Assembly: GCA_039566865.1 (NCBI GenBank)
Contig: CM076955.1
Span: 22,941,001 to 23,005,000 of the forward strand
Direction: 5' to 3'
Source: Aurelia coerulea
Lineage: Eukaryota > Cnidaria > Scyphozoa > Semaeostomeae > Ulmaridae
Length of the DNA: 64,000 nt
A program made the translations under genes and the position numbers. Of this stretch, positions 15,001 to 30,000 are shown piece by piece. Positions within the stretch are counted from its first letter, which is position 1; the number at the start of each line of letters is the position of its first letter. Under the pieces are notes generated by a model. It did not search any database. It was not told where the DNA came from and worked only from the letters and a program-made list of their open reading frames with translations.

Positions 15001-18000
15001 AAAATTTTTGAAAAAAAATTTTTTTTCGGCCAAAACCCCCTAAAAATGTCCCGAAGAACCCCAAACATGTTTCCTGACCCTTATTCCCATGTAAAATGGC
15101 CTATTTAGGCCTTAAATCGAATTTGAAAATTTTTGAAAAAAAGAATTTTTTTTCGGATAAAAGCCTTTAAAAATGTCCCGAAGAACCCCAAACATGTTTC
15201 CTGACCCTTATTCCCATGTAAAATGGCCTATTTAGGCGTTAAACCGAATTGGAAAATTTTTGAAAAAAAAAATTTTTTTTCGGCCAAAACCCCATAAAAA
15301 TGTCCCGAAGGACCCCAAACATGTTTCCTGACCCTTATTCCCATGTAAAATGGCCTATTTAGGCCTTAAATCGATTTTGAAAATTTTTGAAAAAAAAATT
15401 GTTTTTTCGGCCAAAACCCCCTAAAAATGTCCCGAAGAACCCCAAACATGTTTTCTGACCCTTATTCCCATGTAAAATGGCCTATTTAGGCCTTAAATCG
15501 AATTTGAAAATTTTTGAAAAAAAATTTTTTTTTTCGGCCAAAACCCCCTAAAAATGTCCCGAAGAACCCCAAATATGTTTCCTGACCCTTATTCCCATGT
15601 AAAATGGCCTACTTAGGCCTTAAATCGATTTTGAAAATTTTAAAAAAAAATTTTTTTTTTCGGCCAAAACCCCCTAAAAATGTCCCGAAGAACCCCAAAC
15701 ATGTTTCCTGACCCTTATTCCCATGTAAAATGGCCTATTTAGGCCTTAAATCGAATTTGAAAATTTTTGAAAAAAAATTTTTTTTTTCGGCCAAAACCCC
15801 CTAAAAATGTCCCGAAGAACCCCAAACATGTTTCCTGACCCTTATTCCCATGTAAAATGGCCTATTTAGGCCTTAAATCGAATTTGAAAATTTTTGAAAA
15901 AAAAATTTTTTTTTCGGCCAAAACCCCCTAAAAATGTCCCGAAGAACCCCAAACATGTTTTCTGACCCTTATTCCCATGTAAAATGGCCTATTTAGGCCT
16001 TAAATCGAATTTGAAAATTTTTGAAAAAAAAATTTTTTTTTTCGGCCAAAACCCCCTAAAAATGTCCCGAAGAACCCCAAACATGTTTCCTGACCCTTAT
16101 TCCCATGTAAAATGGCCTATTTAGGCCTTAAATCGAATTTGAAAATTTTTGAAAAAAAAAATTTTTTTTCGGCCAAAACCCCCTAAAAATGTCCCGAAGA
16201 ACCCCAAACATGTTTCCTGACCCTTATTCCCATGTAAAATGGCCTATTTAGGCCTTAAATCGAATTTGAAAATTTTTGAAAAAAAAAATTTTTTTTCGGC
16301 CAAAACCCCCTAAAAATGTCCCGAAGAACCCCAAACATGTTTCCTGACCCTTATTCCCATGTAAAATGGCCTATTTAGGCCTTAAATCGATTTTGAAAAT
16401 TTTTGAAAAAAAAATTTTTTTTTCGGCCAAAACCCCCTAAAAATGTCCCGAAGAACCCCAAACATGTTTTTTGACCCTTATTCCCATGTAAAATGGCCTA
16501 TTTAGGCCTTAAATCGAATTTGAAAATTTTTGAAAAAAAATTTTTTTTTTCGGCCAAAACCCCTAAAAATGTCCCGAAGAACCCCAAATATGTTTCCTGA
16601 CCCTTATTCCCATGTAAAATGGCCTACTTAGGCCTTAAATCGATTTTGAAAATTTTTGAAAAAAATTTTTTTTTTCGGCCAAAACCCCCTAAAAATGTCC
16701 CGAAGAACCCCAAACATGTTTCCTGACCCTTATTCCCATGTAAAATGGCCTATTTAGGCCTTAAATCGAATTTGAAAATTTTTGAAAAAAAAAATTTTTT
16801 TTCGGCCAAAACCCCCTAAAAATGTCCCGAAGAACCCCAAACATGTTTCCTGACCCTTATTCCCATGCAAAATGGCCTATTTAGGCCTTAAATCGAATTT
16901 GAAAATTTTTGAAAAAAAAATTTTTTTTTCGGCCAAAACCCCCTAAAAATGTCCCGAAGAACCCCAAACATGTTTCCTGACCCTTATTCCCATGTAAAAT
17001 GGCCTACTTAGGCCTTAAATCGATTTTGAAAATTTTTGAAAAAAAATTTTTTTTTTCGGCCAAAACCCCCTAAAAATGTCCCGAAGAACCCCAAACATGT
17101 TTCCTGACCCTTATTCCCATGTAAAATGGCCTATTTAGGCCTTAAATCGATTTGAAAATTTTTGAAAAAAAAATTTTTTTTTCGGCCAAAACCCCCTAAA
17201 AATGTCCCGAAGAACCCCAAACATGTTTTCTGACCCTTATTCCCATGTAAAATGGCCTATTTAGGCCTTAAATCGAATTTGAAAATTTTTGAAAAAAAAT
17301 TTTTTTTTTCGGCCAAAACCCCCTAAAAATGTCCCGAAGAACCCCAAACATGTTTCCTGACCCTTATTCCCATGTAAAATGGCCTACTTAGGCCTTAAAT
17401 CGATTTTGAAAATTTTTGAAAAAAAAATTTTTTTTTTCGGCCAAAACCCCCTAAAAATGTCCCGAAGAACCCCAAACATGTTTCCTGACCCTTATTCCCA
17501 TGTAAAATGGCCTATTTAGGCCTTAAATCGAATTTGAAAATTTTTGAAAAAAAAAATTTTTTTTCGGCCAAAACCCCCTAAAAATGTCCCGAAGAACCCC
17601 AAACATGTTTCCTGACCCTTATTCCCATGTAAAATGGCCTATTTAGGCCTTAAATCGATTTTGAAAATTTTTGAAAAAAATTTTTTTTTTCGGCCAAAAC
17701 CCCCTAAAAATGTCCCGAAGAACCCCAAACATGTTTCCTGACCCTTATTCCCATGTAAAATGGCCTACTTAGGCCTTAAATCGATTTTGAAAATTTTTGA
17801 AAAAAAAAATTTTTTTTTTCGGCCAAAACCCCCTAAAAATGTCCCGAAGAACCCCAAACATGTTTCCTGACCCTTATTCCCATGTAAAATGGCCTATTTA
17901 GGCCTTAAATCGAATTTGAAAATTTTTGAAAAAAAAATTTTTTTTCGGCCAAAACCCCCTAAAAATGTCCCGAAGAACCCCAAACATGTTTCCTGACCCT

Positions 18001-21000
18001 TATTCCCATGTAAAATGGCCTATTTAGGCCTTAAATCGAATTTGAAAATTTTTGAAAAAAAAATTTTTTTTTCGGCCAAAACCCCCTAAAAATGTCCCAA
18101 AGAACCCCAAACATGTTTCCTGACCCTTATTCCCATGTAAAATGGCCTATTTAGGCCTTAAATCGATTTTGAAAATTTTTAAAAAAAAAATTTTTTTTTC
18201 GGCCAAAACCCCCTAAAAATGTCCCGAAGAACCCCAAACATGTTTCCTGACCCTTATTCCCATGTAAAATGGCCTATTTAGGCCTTAAATCGAATTTGAA
18301 AATTTTTGAAAAAAAAAATTTTTTTTCGGCCAAAACCCCCTAAAAATGTCCCGAAGAACCCCAAACATGTTTCCTGACCCTTATTCCCATGTAAAATGGC
18401 CTATTTAGGCCTTAAATCGAATTTGAAAATTTTTGAAAAAAAAATTTTTTTTTTCGGCCAAAACCCCCTAAAAATGTCCCGAAGAACCCCAAACATGTTT
18501 CCTGACCCTTATTCCCATGTAAAATGGCCTATTTAGGCCTTAAATCGAATTTGAAAATTTTTGAAAAAAAAATTTTTTTTTCGGCCAAAACCCCCTAAAA
18601 ATGTCCCGAAGAACCCCAAACATGTTTCCTGACCCTTATTCCCATGTAAAATGGCCTATTTAGGCCTTAAATCGAATTTGAAAATTTTTGAAAAAAAAAT
18701 TTTTTTTTCGGCCAAAACCCCCTAAAAATGTCCCGAAGAACCCCAAACATGTTTCCTGACCCTTATTCCCATGTAAAATGGCCTATTTAGGCCTTAAATC
18801 GAATTTGAAAATTTTTGAAAAAAAAATTTTTTTTTCGGCCAAAACCCCCTAAAAATGTCCCGAAGAACCCCAAACATGTTTCCTGACCCTTATTCCCATG
18901 TAAAATGGCCTATTTAGGCCTTAAATCGAATTTGAAAATTTTTAAAAAAAAAAATTTTTTTTTCGGCCAAAACCCCCTAAAAATGTCCCGAAGAACCCCA
19001 AACATGTTTCCTGACCCTTATTCCCATGTAAAATGGCCTATTTAGGCCTTAAATCGAATTTGAAAATTTTTGAAAAAAAAATTTTTTTTTCGGCCAAAAC
19101 CCCCTAAAAATGTCCCGAAGAACCCCAAACATGTTTCCTGACCCTTATTCCCATGTAAAATGGCCTATTTAGGCCTTAAATCGAATTTGAAAATTTTTGA
19201 AAAAAAAAATTTTTTTTCGGCCAAAACCCCCTAAAAATGTCCCGAAGAACCCCAAACATGTTTCCTGACCCTTATTCCCATGTAAAATGGCCTATTTAGG
19301 CCTTAAATCGAATTTGAAAATTTTTGAAAAAAAAATTTTTTTTTCGGCCAAAACCCCCTAAAAATGTCCCGAAGAACCCCAAACATGTTTCCTGACCCTT
19401 ATTCCCATGTAAAATGGCCTATTTAGGCCTTAAATCGAATTTGAAAATTTTTGAAAAAAAAATTTTTTTTCGGCCAAAACCCCCTAAAAATGTCCCGAAG
19501 AACCCCAAACATGTTTCCTGACCCTTATTCCCATGTAAAATGGCCTATTTAGGCCTTAAATCGAATTTGAAAATTTTTGAAAAAAAAATTTTTTTTTCGG
19601 CCAAAACCCCCTAAAAATGTCCCGAAGAACCCCAAACATGTTTCCTGACCCTTATTCCCATGTAAAATGGCCTATTTAGGCCTTAAATCGATTTGAAAAT
19701 TTTTGAAAAAAAAATTTTTTTTTTCGGCCAAAACCCCCTAAAAATGTCCCGAAGAACCCCAAACATGTTTCCTGACCCTTATTCCCATGTAAAATGGCCT
19801 ATTTAGGCCTTAAATCGAATTTGAAAATTTTTGAAAAAAAAATTTTTTTTTCGGCCAAAACCCCCTAAAAATGTCCCGAAGAACCCCAAACATGTTTCCT
19901 GACCCTTATTCCCATGTAAAATGGCCTATTTAGGCCTTAAATCGAATTTGAAAATTTTTGAAAAAAAAATTTTTTTTTTCGGCCAAAACCCCCTAAAAAT
20001 GTCCCGAAGAACCCCAAACATGTTTCCTGACCCTTATTCCCATGTAAAATGGCCTATTTAGGCCTTAAATCGAATTTGAAAATTTTTGAAAAAAAAATTT
20101 TTTTTTCGGCCAAAACCCCCTAAAAATGTCCCGAAGAACCCCAAACATGTTTCCTGACCCTTTTTTCCATGTAAAATGGCCTATTTAGGCCTTAAATCGA
20201 ATTTGAAAATTTTTGAAAAAAAAATTTTTTTTTCGGCCAAAACCCCCTAAAAATGTCCCGAAGAACCCCAAACATGTTTCCTGACCCTTATTCCCATGTA
20301 AAATGGCCTATTTAGGCCTTAAATCGAATTTGAAAATTTTTGAAAAAAAAATTTTTTTTTCGGCCAAAACCCCCTAAAAATGTCCCGAAGAACCCCAAAC
20401 ATGTTTCCTGACCCTTATTCCCATGTAAAATGGCCTATTTAGGCCTTAAATCGAATTTGAAAATTTTTGAAAAAAAAAAATTTTTTTTTCGGCCAAAACC
20501 CCCTAAAAATGTCCCGAAGAACCCCAAACATGTTTCCTGACCCTTATTCCCATGTAAAATGGCCTATTTAGGCCTTAAATCGAATTTGAAAATTTTTGAA
20601 AAAAAAATTTTTTTTTCGGCCAAAACCCCCTAAAAATGTCCCGAAGAACCCCAAACATGTTTCCTGACCCTTATTCCCATGTAAAATGGCCTATTTAGGC
20701 CTTAAATCGAATTTGAAAATTTTTGAAAAAAAAATTTTTTTTTCGGCCAAAACCCCCTAAAAATGTCCCGAAGAACCCCAAACATGTTTCCTGACCCTTA
20801 TTCCCATGTAAAATGGCCTATTTAGGCCTTAAATCGAATTTGAAAATTTTTGAAAAAAAAATTTTTTTTTCGGCCAAAACCCCCTAAAAATGTCCCGAAG
20901 AACCCCAAACATGTTTCCTGACCCTTATTCCCATGTAAAATGGCCTATTTAGGCCTTAAATCGAATTTGAAAATTTTTGAAAAAAAAATTTTTTTTTCGG

Positions 21001-24000
21001 CCAAAACCCCCTAAAAATGTCCCGAAGAACCCCAAACATGTTTCCTGACCCTTATTCCCATGTAAAATGGCCTATTTAGGCCTTAAATCGAATTTGAAAA
21101 TTTTTGAAAAAAAAATTTTTTTTTCGGCCAAAACCCCCTAAAAATGTCCCGAAGAACCCCAAACATGTTTCCTGACCCTTATTCCCATGTAAAATGGCCT
21201 ATTTAGGCCTTAAATCGATTTTGAAAATTTTTGAAAAAAAAATTTTTTTTTCGGCCAAAACCCCCTAAAAATGTCCCGAAGAACCCCAAACATGTTTCCT
21301 GACCCTTATTCCCATGTAAAATGGCCTATTTAGGCCTTAAATCGAATTTGAAAATTTTTGAAAAAAAAATTTTTTTTTCGGCCAAAACCCCCTAAAAATG
21401 TCCCGAAGAACCCCAAACATGTTTCCTGACCCTTATTCCCATGTAAAATGGCCTATTTAGGCCTTAAATCGAATTTGAAAATTTTTGAAAAAAAAATTTT
21501 TTTTTCGGCCAAAACCCCCTAAAAATGTCCCGAAGAACCCCAAACATGTTTCCTGACCCTTATTCCCATGTAAAATGGCCTATTTAGGCCTTAAATCGAA
21601 TTTGAAAATTTTTGAAAAAAAAATTTTTTTTTCGGCCAAAACCCCCTAAAAATGTCCCGAAGAACCCCAAACATGTTTCCTGACCCTTATTCCCATGTAA
21701 AATGGCCTATTTAGGCCTTAAATCGAATTTGAAAATTTTTGAAAAAAAAATTTTTTTTTCGGCCAAAACCCCCTAAAAATGTCCCGAAGAACCCCAAACA
21801 TGTTTCCTGACCCTTATTCCCATGTAAAATGGCCTATTTAGGCCTTAAATCGATTTTGAAAATTTTTGAAAAAAAAATTTTTTTTTCGGCCAAAACCCCC
21901 TAAAAATGTCCCGAAGAACCCCAAACATGTTTCCTGACCCTTATTCCCATGTAAAATGGCCTATTTAGGCCTTAAATCGAATTTGAAAATTTTTGAAAAA
22001 AAAATTTTTTTTTCGGCCAAAACCCCCTAAAAATGTCCCGAAGAACCCCAAACATGTTTCCTGACCCTTATTCCCATGTAAAATGGCCTATTTAGGCCTT
22101 AAATCGAATTTGAAAATTTTTGAAAAAAAAATTTTTTTTTCGGCCAAAACCCCCTAAAAATGTCCCGAAGAACCCCAAACATGTTTCCTGACCCTTATTC
22201 CCATGTAAAATGGCCTATTTAGGCCTTAAATCGAATTTGAAAATTTTTGAAAAAAAAATTTTTTTTTCGGCCAAAACCCCCTAAAAATGTCCCGAAGAAC
22301 CCCAAACATGTTTCCTGACCCTTATTCCCATGTAAAATGGCCTATTTAGGCCTTAAATCGATTTTGAAAATTTTTAAAAAAAAAAATTTTTTTTTCGGCC
22401 AAAACCCCCTAAAAATGTCCCGAAGAACCCCAAACATGTTTCCTGACCCTTATTCCCATGTAAAATGGCCTATTTAGGCCTTAAATCGATTTTGAAAATT
22501 TTTGAAAAAAAAAATTTTTTTTTCGGCCAAAACCCCCTAAAAATGTCCCGAAGAACCCCAAACATGTTTCCTGACCCTTATTCCCATGTAAAATGGCCTA
22601 TTTAGGCCTTAAATCGAATTTGAAAATTTTTGAAAAAAAAATTTTTTTTTCGGCCAAAACCCCCTAAAAATGTCCCGAAGAACCCCAAACATGTTTCCTG
22701 ACCCTTATTCCCATGTAAAATGGCCTATTTAGGCCTTAAATCGATTTTGAAAATTTTTGAAAAAAAAAATTTTTTTTTCGGCCAAAACCCCCTAAAAATG
22801 TCCCAAAGAACCCCAAACATGTTTCCTGACCCTTATTCCCATGTAAAATGGCCTATTTAGGCCTTAAATCGAATTTGAAAATTTTTGAAAAAAAAATTTT
22901 TTTTTCGGCCAAAACCCCCTAAAAATGTCCCGAAGAACCCCAAACATGTTTCCTGACCCTTATTCCCATGTAAAATGGCCTATTTAGGCCTTAAATCGAA
23001 TTTGAAAATTTTTGAAAAAAAAATTTTTTTTTCGGCCAAAACCCCCTAAAAATGTCCCGAAGAACCCCAAACATGTTTCCTGACCCTTATTCCCATGTAA
23101 AATGGCCTATTTAGGCCTTAAATCGAATTTGAAAATTTTTGAAAAAAAAATTTTTTTTTCGGCCAAAACCCCCTAAAAATGTCCCGAAGAACCCCAAACA
23201 TGTTTCCTGACCCTTATTCCCATGTAAAATGGCCTATTTAGGCCTTAAATCGAATTTGAAAATTTTTGAAAAAAAAATTTTTTTTTCGGCCAAAACCCCC
23301 TAAAAATGTCCCGAAGAACCCCAAACATGTTTCCTGACCCTTATTCCCATGTAAAATGGCCTATTTAGGCCTTAAATCGAATTTGAAAATTTTAAAAAAA
23401 AAAAATTTTTTTTTCGGCCAAAACCCCCTAAAAATGTCCCGAAGAACCCCAAACATGTTTCCTGACCCTTATTCCCATGTAAAATGGCCTATTTAGGCCT
23501 TAAATCGAATTTGAAAATTTTTGAAAAAAAAATTTTTTTTTCGGCCAAAACCCCCTAAAAATGTCCCGAAGAACCCCAAACATGTTTCCTGACCCTTATT
23601 CCCATGTAAAATGGCCTATTTAGGCCTTAAATCGAATTTGAAAATTTTTGAAAAAAAAATTTTTTTTTCGGCCAAAACCCCCTAAAAATGTCCCGAAGAA
23701 CCCCAAACATGTTTCCTGACCCTTATTCCCATGTAAAATGGCCTATTTAGGCCTTAAATCGAATTTGAAAATTTTTAAAAAAAAAAATTTTTTTTCGGCC
23801 AAAACCCCCTAAAAATGTCCCGAAGAACCCCAAACATGTTTCCTGACCCTTATTCCCATGTAAAATGGCCTATTTAGGCCTTAAATCGAATTTGAAAATT
23901 TTTGAAAAAAAAATTTTTTTTTCGGCCAAAACCCCCTAAAAATGTCCCGAAGAACCCCAAACATGTTTCCTGACCCTTATTCCCATGTAAAATGGCCTAT

Positions 24001-27000
24001 TTAGGCCTTAAATCGAATTTGAAAATTTTTGAAAAAAAAATTTTTTTTTCGGCCAAAACCCCCTAAAAATGTCCCAAAGAACCCCAAACATGTTTCCTGA
24101 CCCTTATTCCCATGTAAAATGGCCTATTTAGGCCTTAAATCGAATTTGAAAATTTTTGAAAAAAAAATTTTTTTTTCGGCCAAAACCCCCTAAAAATGTC
24201 CCGAAGAACCCCAAACATGTTTCCTGACCCTTATTCCCATGTAAAATGGCCTATTTAGGCCTTAAATCGAATTTGAAAATTTTTGAAAAAAAAATTTTTT
24301 TTTCGGCCAAAACCCCCTAAAAATGTCCCGAAGAACCCCAAACATGTTTCCTGACCCTTATTCCCATGTAAAATGGCCTATTTAGGCCTTAAATCGAATT
24401 TGAAAATTTTAAAAAAAAAAATTTTTTTTTCGGCCAAAACCCCCTAAAAATGTCCCGAAGAACCCCAAACATGTTTCCTGACCCTTATTCCCATGTAAAA
24501 TGGCCTATTTAGGCCTTAAATCGAATTTGAAAATTTTTGAAAAAAAAAATTTTTTTTCGGCCAAAACCCCCTAAAAATGTCCCGAAGAACCCCAAACATG
24601 TTTCCTGACCCTTATTCCCATGTAAAATGGCCTATTTAGGCCTTAAATCGAATTTGAAAATTTTTGAAAAAAAAATTTTTTTTTCGGCCAAAACCCCCTA
24701 AAAATGTCCCGAAGAACCCCAAACATGTTTCCTGACCCTTATTCCCATGTAAAATGGCCTATTTAGGCCTTAAATCGAATTTGAAAATTTTAAAAAAAAA
24801 AAATTTTTTTTTCGGCCAAAACCCCCTAAAAATGTCCCGAAGAACCCCAAACATGTTTCCTGACCCTTATTCCCATGTAAAATGGCCTATTTAGGCCTTA
24901 AATCGAATTTGAAAATTTTTGAAAAAAAAATTTTTTTTTCGGCCAAAACCCCCTAAAAATGTCCCGAAGAACCCCAAACATGTTTCTTGACCCTTATTCC
25001 CATGTAAAATGGCCTATTTAGGCCTTAAATCGATTTTGAAAATTTTTAAAAAAAAAAATTTTTTTTTCGGCCAAAACCCCCTAAAAATGTCCCGAAGAAC
25101 CCCAAACATGTTTCCTGACCCTTATTCCCATGTAAAATGGCCTATTTAGGCCTTAAATCGATTTTGAAAATTTTTGAAAAAAAAAATTTTTTTTTCGGCC
25201 AAAACCCCCTAAAAATGTCCCAAAGAACCCCAAACATGTTTCCTGACCCTTATTCCCATGTAAAATGGCCTATTTAGGCCTTAAATCGAATTTGAAAATT
25301 TTTGAAAAAAAAATTTTTTTTTTCGGCCAAAACCCCCTAAAAATGTCCCGAAGAACCCCAAACATGTTTCCTGACCCTTATTCCCATGTAAAATGGCCTA
25401 TTTAGGCCTTAAATCGAATTTGAAAATTTTTGAAAAAAAAATTTTTTTTTCGGCCAAAACCCCCTAAAAATGTCCCGAAGAACCCCAAACATGTTTCCTG
25501 ACCCTTATTCCCATGTAAAATGGCCTATTTAGGCCTTAAATCGATTTTGAAAATTTTTAAAAAAAAAAATTTTTTTTTCGGCCAAAACCCCCTAAAAATG
25601 TCCCGAAGAACCCCAAACATGTTTCCTGACCCTTATTCCCATGTAAAATGGCCTATTTAGGCCTTAAATCGATTTTGAAAATTTTTGAAAAAAAAAATTT
25701 TTTTTTCGGCCAAAACCCCCTAAAAATGTCCCGAAGAACCCCAAACATGTTTCCTGACCCTTATTCCCATGTAAAATGGCCTATTTAGGCCTTAAATCGA
25801 ATTTGAAAATTTTTGAAAAAAAAATTTTTTTTTCGGCCAAAACCCCCTAAAAATGTCCCGAAGAACCCCAAACATGTTTCCTGACCCTTATTCCCATGTA
25901 AAATGGCCTATTTAGGCCTTAAATCGATTTTGAAAATTTTTAAAAAAAAAAAATTTTTTTTTCGGCCAAAACCCCCTAAAAATGTCCCGAAGAACCCCAA
26001 ACATGTTTCCTGACCCTTATTCCCATGTAAAATGGCCTATTTAGGCCTTAAATCGAATTTGAAAATTTTTGAAAAAAAAATTTTTTTTTCGGCCAAAACC
26101 CCCTAAAAATGTCCCGAAGAACCCCAAACATGTTTCCTGACCCTTATTCCCATGTAAAATGGCCTATTTAGGCCTTAAATCGAATTTGAAAATTTTTGAA
26201 AAAAAAATTTTTTTTTCGGCCAAAAACCCCCTAAAAATGTCCCGAAGAACCCCAAACATGTTTCCTGACCCTTATTCCCATGTAAAATGGCCTATTTAGG
26301 CCTTAAATCGAATTTGAAAATTTTTGAAAAAAAAAATTTTTTTTTCGGCCAAAACCCCCTAAAAATGTCCCGAAGAACCCCAAACATGTTTCCTGACCCT
26401 TATTCCCATGTAAAATGGCCTATTTAGGCCTTAAATCGAATTTGAAAATTTTTGAAAAAAAAAATTTTTTTTTCGGCCAAAACCCCCTAAAAATGTCCCG
26501 AAGAACCCCAAACATGTTTCCTGACCCTTATTCCCATGTAAAATGGCCTATTTAGGCCTTAAATCGATTTTGAAAATTTTTGAAAAAAAAATTTTTTTTT
26601 CGGCCAAAACCCCCTAAAAATGTCCCGAAGAACCCCAAACATGTTTCCTGACCCTTATTCCCATGTAAAATGGCCTATTTAGGCCTTAAATCGAATTTGA
26701 AAATTTTTGAAAAAAAAATTTTTTTTTCGGCCAAAACCCCCTAAAAATGTCCCAAAGAACCCCAAACATGTTTCCTGACCCTTATTCCCATATAAAATGG
26801 CCTATTTAGGCCTTAAATCGAATTTGAAAATTTAAAAAAAAAAAATTTTTTTTTCGGCCAAAACCCCCTAAAAATGTCCCGAAGAACCCCAAACATGTTT
26901 CCTGACCCTTATTCCCATGTAAAATGGCCTATTTAGGCCTTAAATCGAATTTGAAAATTTTTGAAAAAAAAATTTTTTTTTCGGCCAAAACCCCCTAAAA

Positions 27001-30000
27001 ATGTCCCGAAGAACCCCAAACATGTTTCCTGACCCTTATTCCCATGTAAAATGGCCTATTTAGGCCTTAAATCGATTTTGAAAATTTTGAAAAAAAAATT
27101 TTTTTTTCGGCCAAAACCCCCTAAAAATGTCCCGAAGAACCCCAAACATGTTTCCTGACCCTTATTCCCATGTAAAATGGCCTATTTAGGCCTTAAATCG
27201 AATTTGAAAATTTTTGAAAAAAAATTTTTTTTTTCGGCCAAAACCCCCTAAAAATGTCCCAAAGAACCCCAAACATGTTTCCTGACCCTTATTCCCATGT
27301 AAAATGGCCTATTTAGGCCTTAAATCGAATTTGAAAATTTTTGAAAAAAAAATTTTTTTTTCGGCCAAAACCCCCTAAAAATGTCCCGAAGAACCCCAAA
27401 CATGTTTCCTGACCCTTATTCCCATGTAAAATGGCCTATTTAGGCCTTAAATCGATTTTGAAAATTTTTAAAAAAAAAAAATTTTTTTTTCGGCCAAAAC
27501 CCCCTAAAAATGTCCCGAAGAACCCCAAACATGTTTCCTGACCCTTATTCCCATGTAAAATGGCCTATTTAGGCCTTAAATCGAATTTGAAAATTTTTGA
27601 AAAAAAAATTTTTTTTTTCGGCCAAAACCCCCTAAAAATGTCCCGAAGAACCCCAAACATGTTTCCTGACCCTTATTCCCATGTAAAATGGCCTATTTAG
27701 GCCTTAAATCGAATTTGAAAATTTTTGAAAAAAAAATTTTTTTTTCGGCCAAAACCCCCTAAAAATGTCCCGAAGAACCCCAAACATGTTTCCTGACCCT
27801 TATTCCCATGTAAAATGGCCTATTTAGGCCTTAAATCGATTTTGAAAATTTTTGAAAAAAAATTTTTTTTTCGGCCAAAACCCCCTAAAAATGTCCCGAA
27901 GAACCCCAAACATGTTTCCTGACCCTTATTCCCATGTAAAATGGCCTATTTAGGCCTTAAATCGAATTTGAAAATTTTTGAAAAAAAAATTTTTTTTTCG
28001 GCCAAAACCCCCTAAAAATGTCCCGAAGAACCCCAAACATGTTTCCTGACCCTTATTCCCATGTAAAATGGCCTATTTAGGCCTTAAATCGATTTTGAAA
28101 ATTTTTAAAAAAAAAATTTTTTTTTCGGCCAAAACCCCCTAAAAATGTCCCGAAGAACCCCAAACATGTTTCCTGACCCTTATTCCCATGTAAAATGGCC
28201 TATTTAGGCCTTAAATCGAATTTGAAAATTTTTGAAAAAAAAATTTTTTTTTCAGCCAAAACCCCCTAAAAATGTCCCGAAGAACCCCAAACATGTTTCC
28301 TGACCCTTATTCCCATGTAAAATGGCCTATTTAGGCCTTAAATCGAATTTGAAAATTTTTGAAAAAAAAATTTTTTTTTCGGCCAAAACCCCCTAAAAAT
28401 GTCCCGAAGAACCCCAAACATGTTTCCTGACCCTTATTCCCATGTAAAATGGCCTATTTAGGCCTTAAATCGATTTTGAAAATTTTTAAAAAAAAAAAAA
28501 TTTTTTTTTCGGCCAAAACCCCCTAAAAATGTCCCGAAGAACCCCAAACATGTTTCCTGACCCTTATTCCCATGTAAAATGGCCTATTTAGGCCTTAAAT
28601 CGATTTTGAAAATTTTTGAAAAAAAAAATTTTTTTTTCGGCCAAAACCCCCTAAAAATGTCCCGAAGAACCCCAAACATGTTTCCTGACCCTTATTCCCA
28701 TGTAAAATGGCCTATTTAGGCCTTAAATCGATTTTGAAAATTTTTGAAAAAAAAATTTTTTTTTCGGCCAAAACCCCCTAAAAATGTCCCGAAGAACCCC
28801 AAACATGTTTCCTGACCCTTATTCCCATGTAAAATGGCCTATTTAGGCCTTAAATCGATTTGAAAATTTTTGAAAAAAAATTTTTTTTTTCGGCCAAAAC
28901 CCCCTAAAAATGTGCCAAAGAACCCCAAACATGTTTCCTGACCCTTATTCCCATATAAAATGGCCTATTTAGGCCTTAAATCGATTTTGAAAATTTAAAA
29001 AAAAAAAATTTTTTTTTCGGCCAAAACCCCCTAAAAATGTCCCGAAGAACCCCAAACATGTTTCCTGACCCTTATTCCCATGTAAAATGGCCTATTTAGG
29101 CCTTAAATCGAATTTGAAAATTTTTGAAAAAAAAAATTTTTTTTTCGGCCAAAACCCCCTAAAAATGTCCCGAAGAACCCCAAACATGTTTCCTGACCCT
29201 TATTCCCATGTAAAATGGCCTATTTAGGCCTTAAATCGATTTTGAAAATTTTTGAAAAAAAAATTTTTTTTTCGGCCAAAACCCCCTAAAAATGTCCCGA
29301 AGAACCCCAAACATGTTTCCTGACCCTTATTCCCATGTAAAATGGCCTATTTAGGCCTTAAATCGATTTTTAAATTTTTTGAAAAAAAAATTTTTTTTTT
29401 CGGCCAAAACCCCCTAAAAATGTCCCAAAGAACCCCAAACATGTTTCCTGACCCTTATTCCCATATAAAATGGCCTATTTAGGCCTTAAATCGAATTTGA
29501 AAATTTTTGAAAAAAAAATTTTTTTTTCGGCCAAAACCCCCTAAAAATGTCCCGAAGAACCCCAAACATGTTTCTTGACCCTTATTCCCATGTAAAATGG
29601 CCTATTTAGGCCTTAAATCGATTTTGAAAATTTTTAAAAAAAAAATTTTTTTTTCGGCCAAAACCCCCTAAAAATGTCCCAAAGAACCCCAAACATGTTT
29701 CCTGACCCTTATTCCCATATAAAATGGCCTATTTAGGCCTTAAATCGAATTTGAAAATTTTTAAAAAAAAAATTTTTTTTTTCGGCCAAAACCCCCTAAA
29801 AATGTCCCGAAGAACCCCAAACATGTTTCCCTGACCCTTATTCCCATGTAAAATGGCCTATTTAGGCCTTAAATCGAATTTGAAAATTTTTGAAAAAAAA
29901 ATTTTTTTTTCGGCCAAAACCCCCTAAAAATGTCCCAAAGAACCCCAAACATGTTTCCTGACCCTTTTTTCCATGTAAAATGGCCTATTTAGGCCTTAAA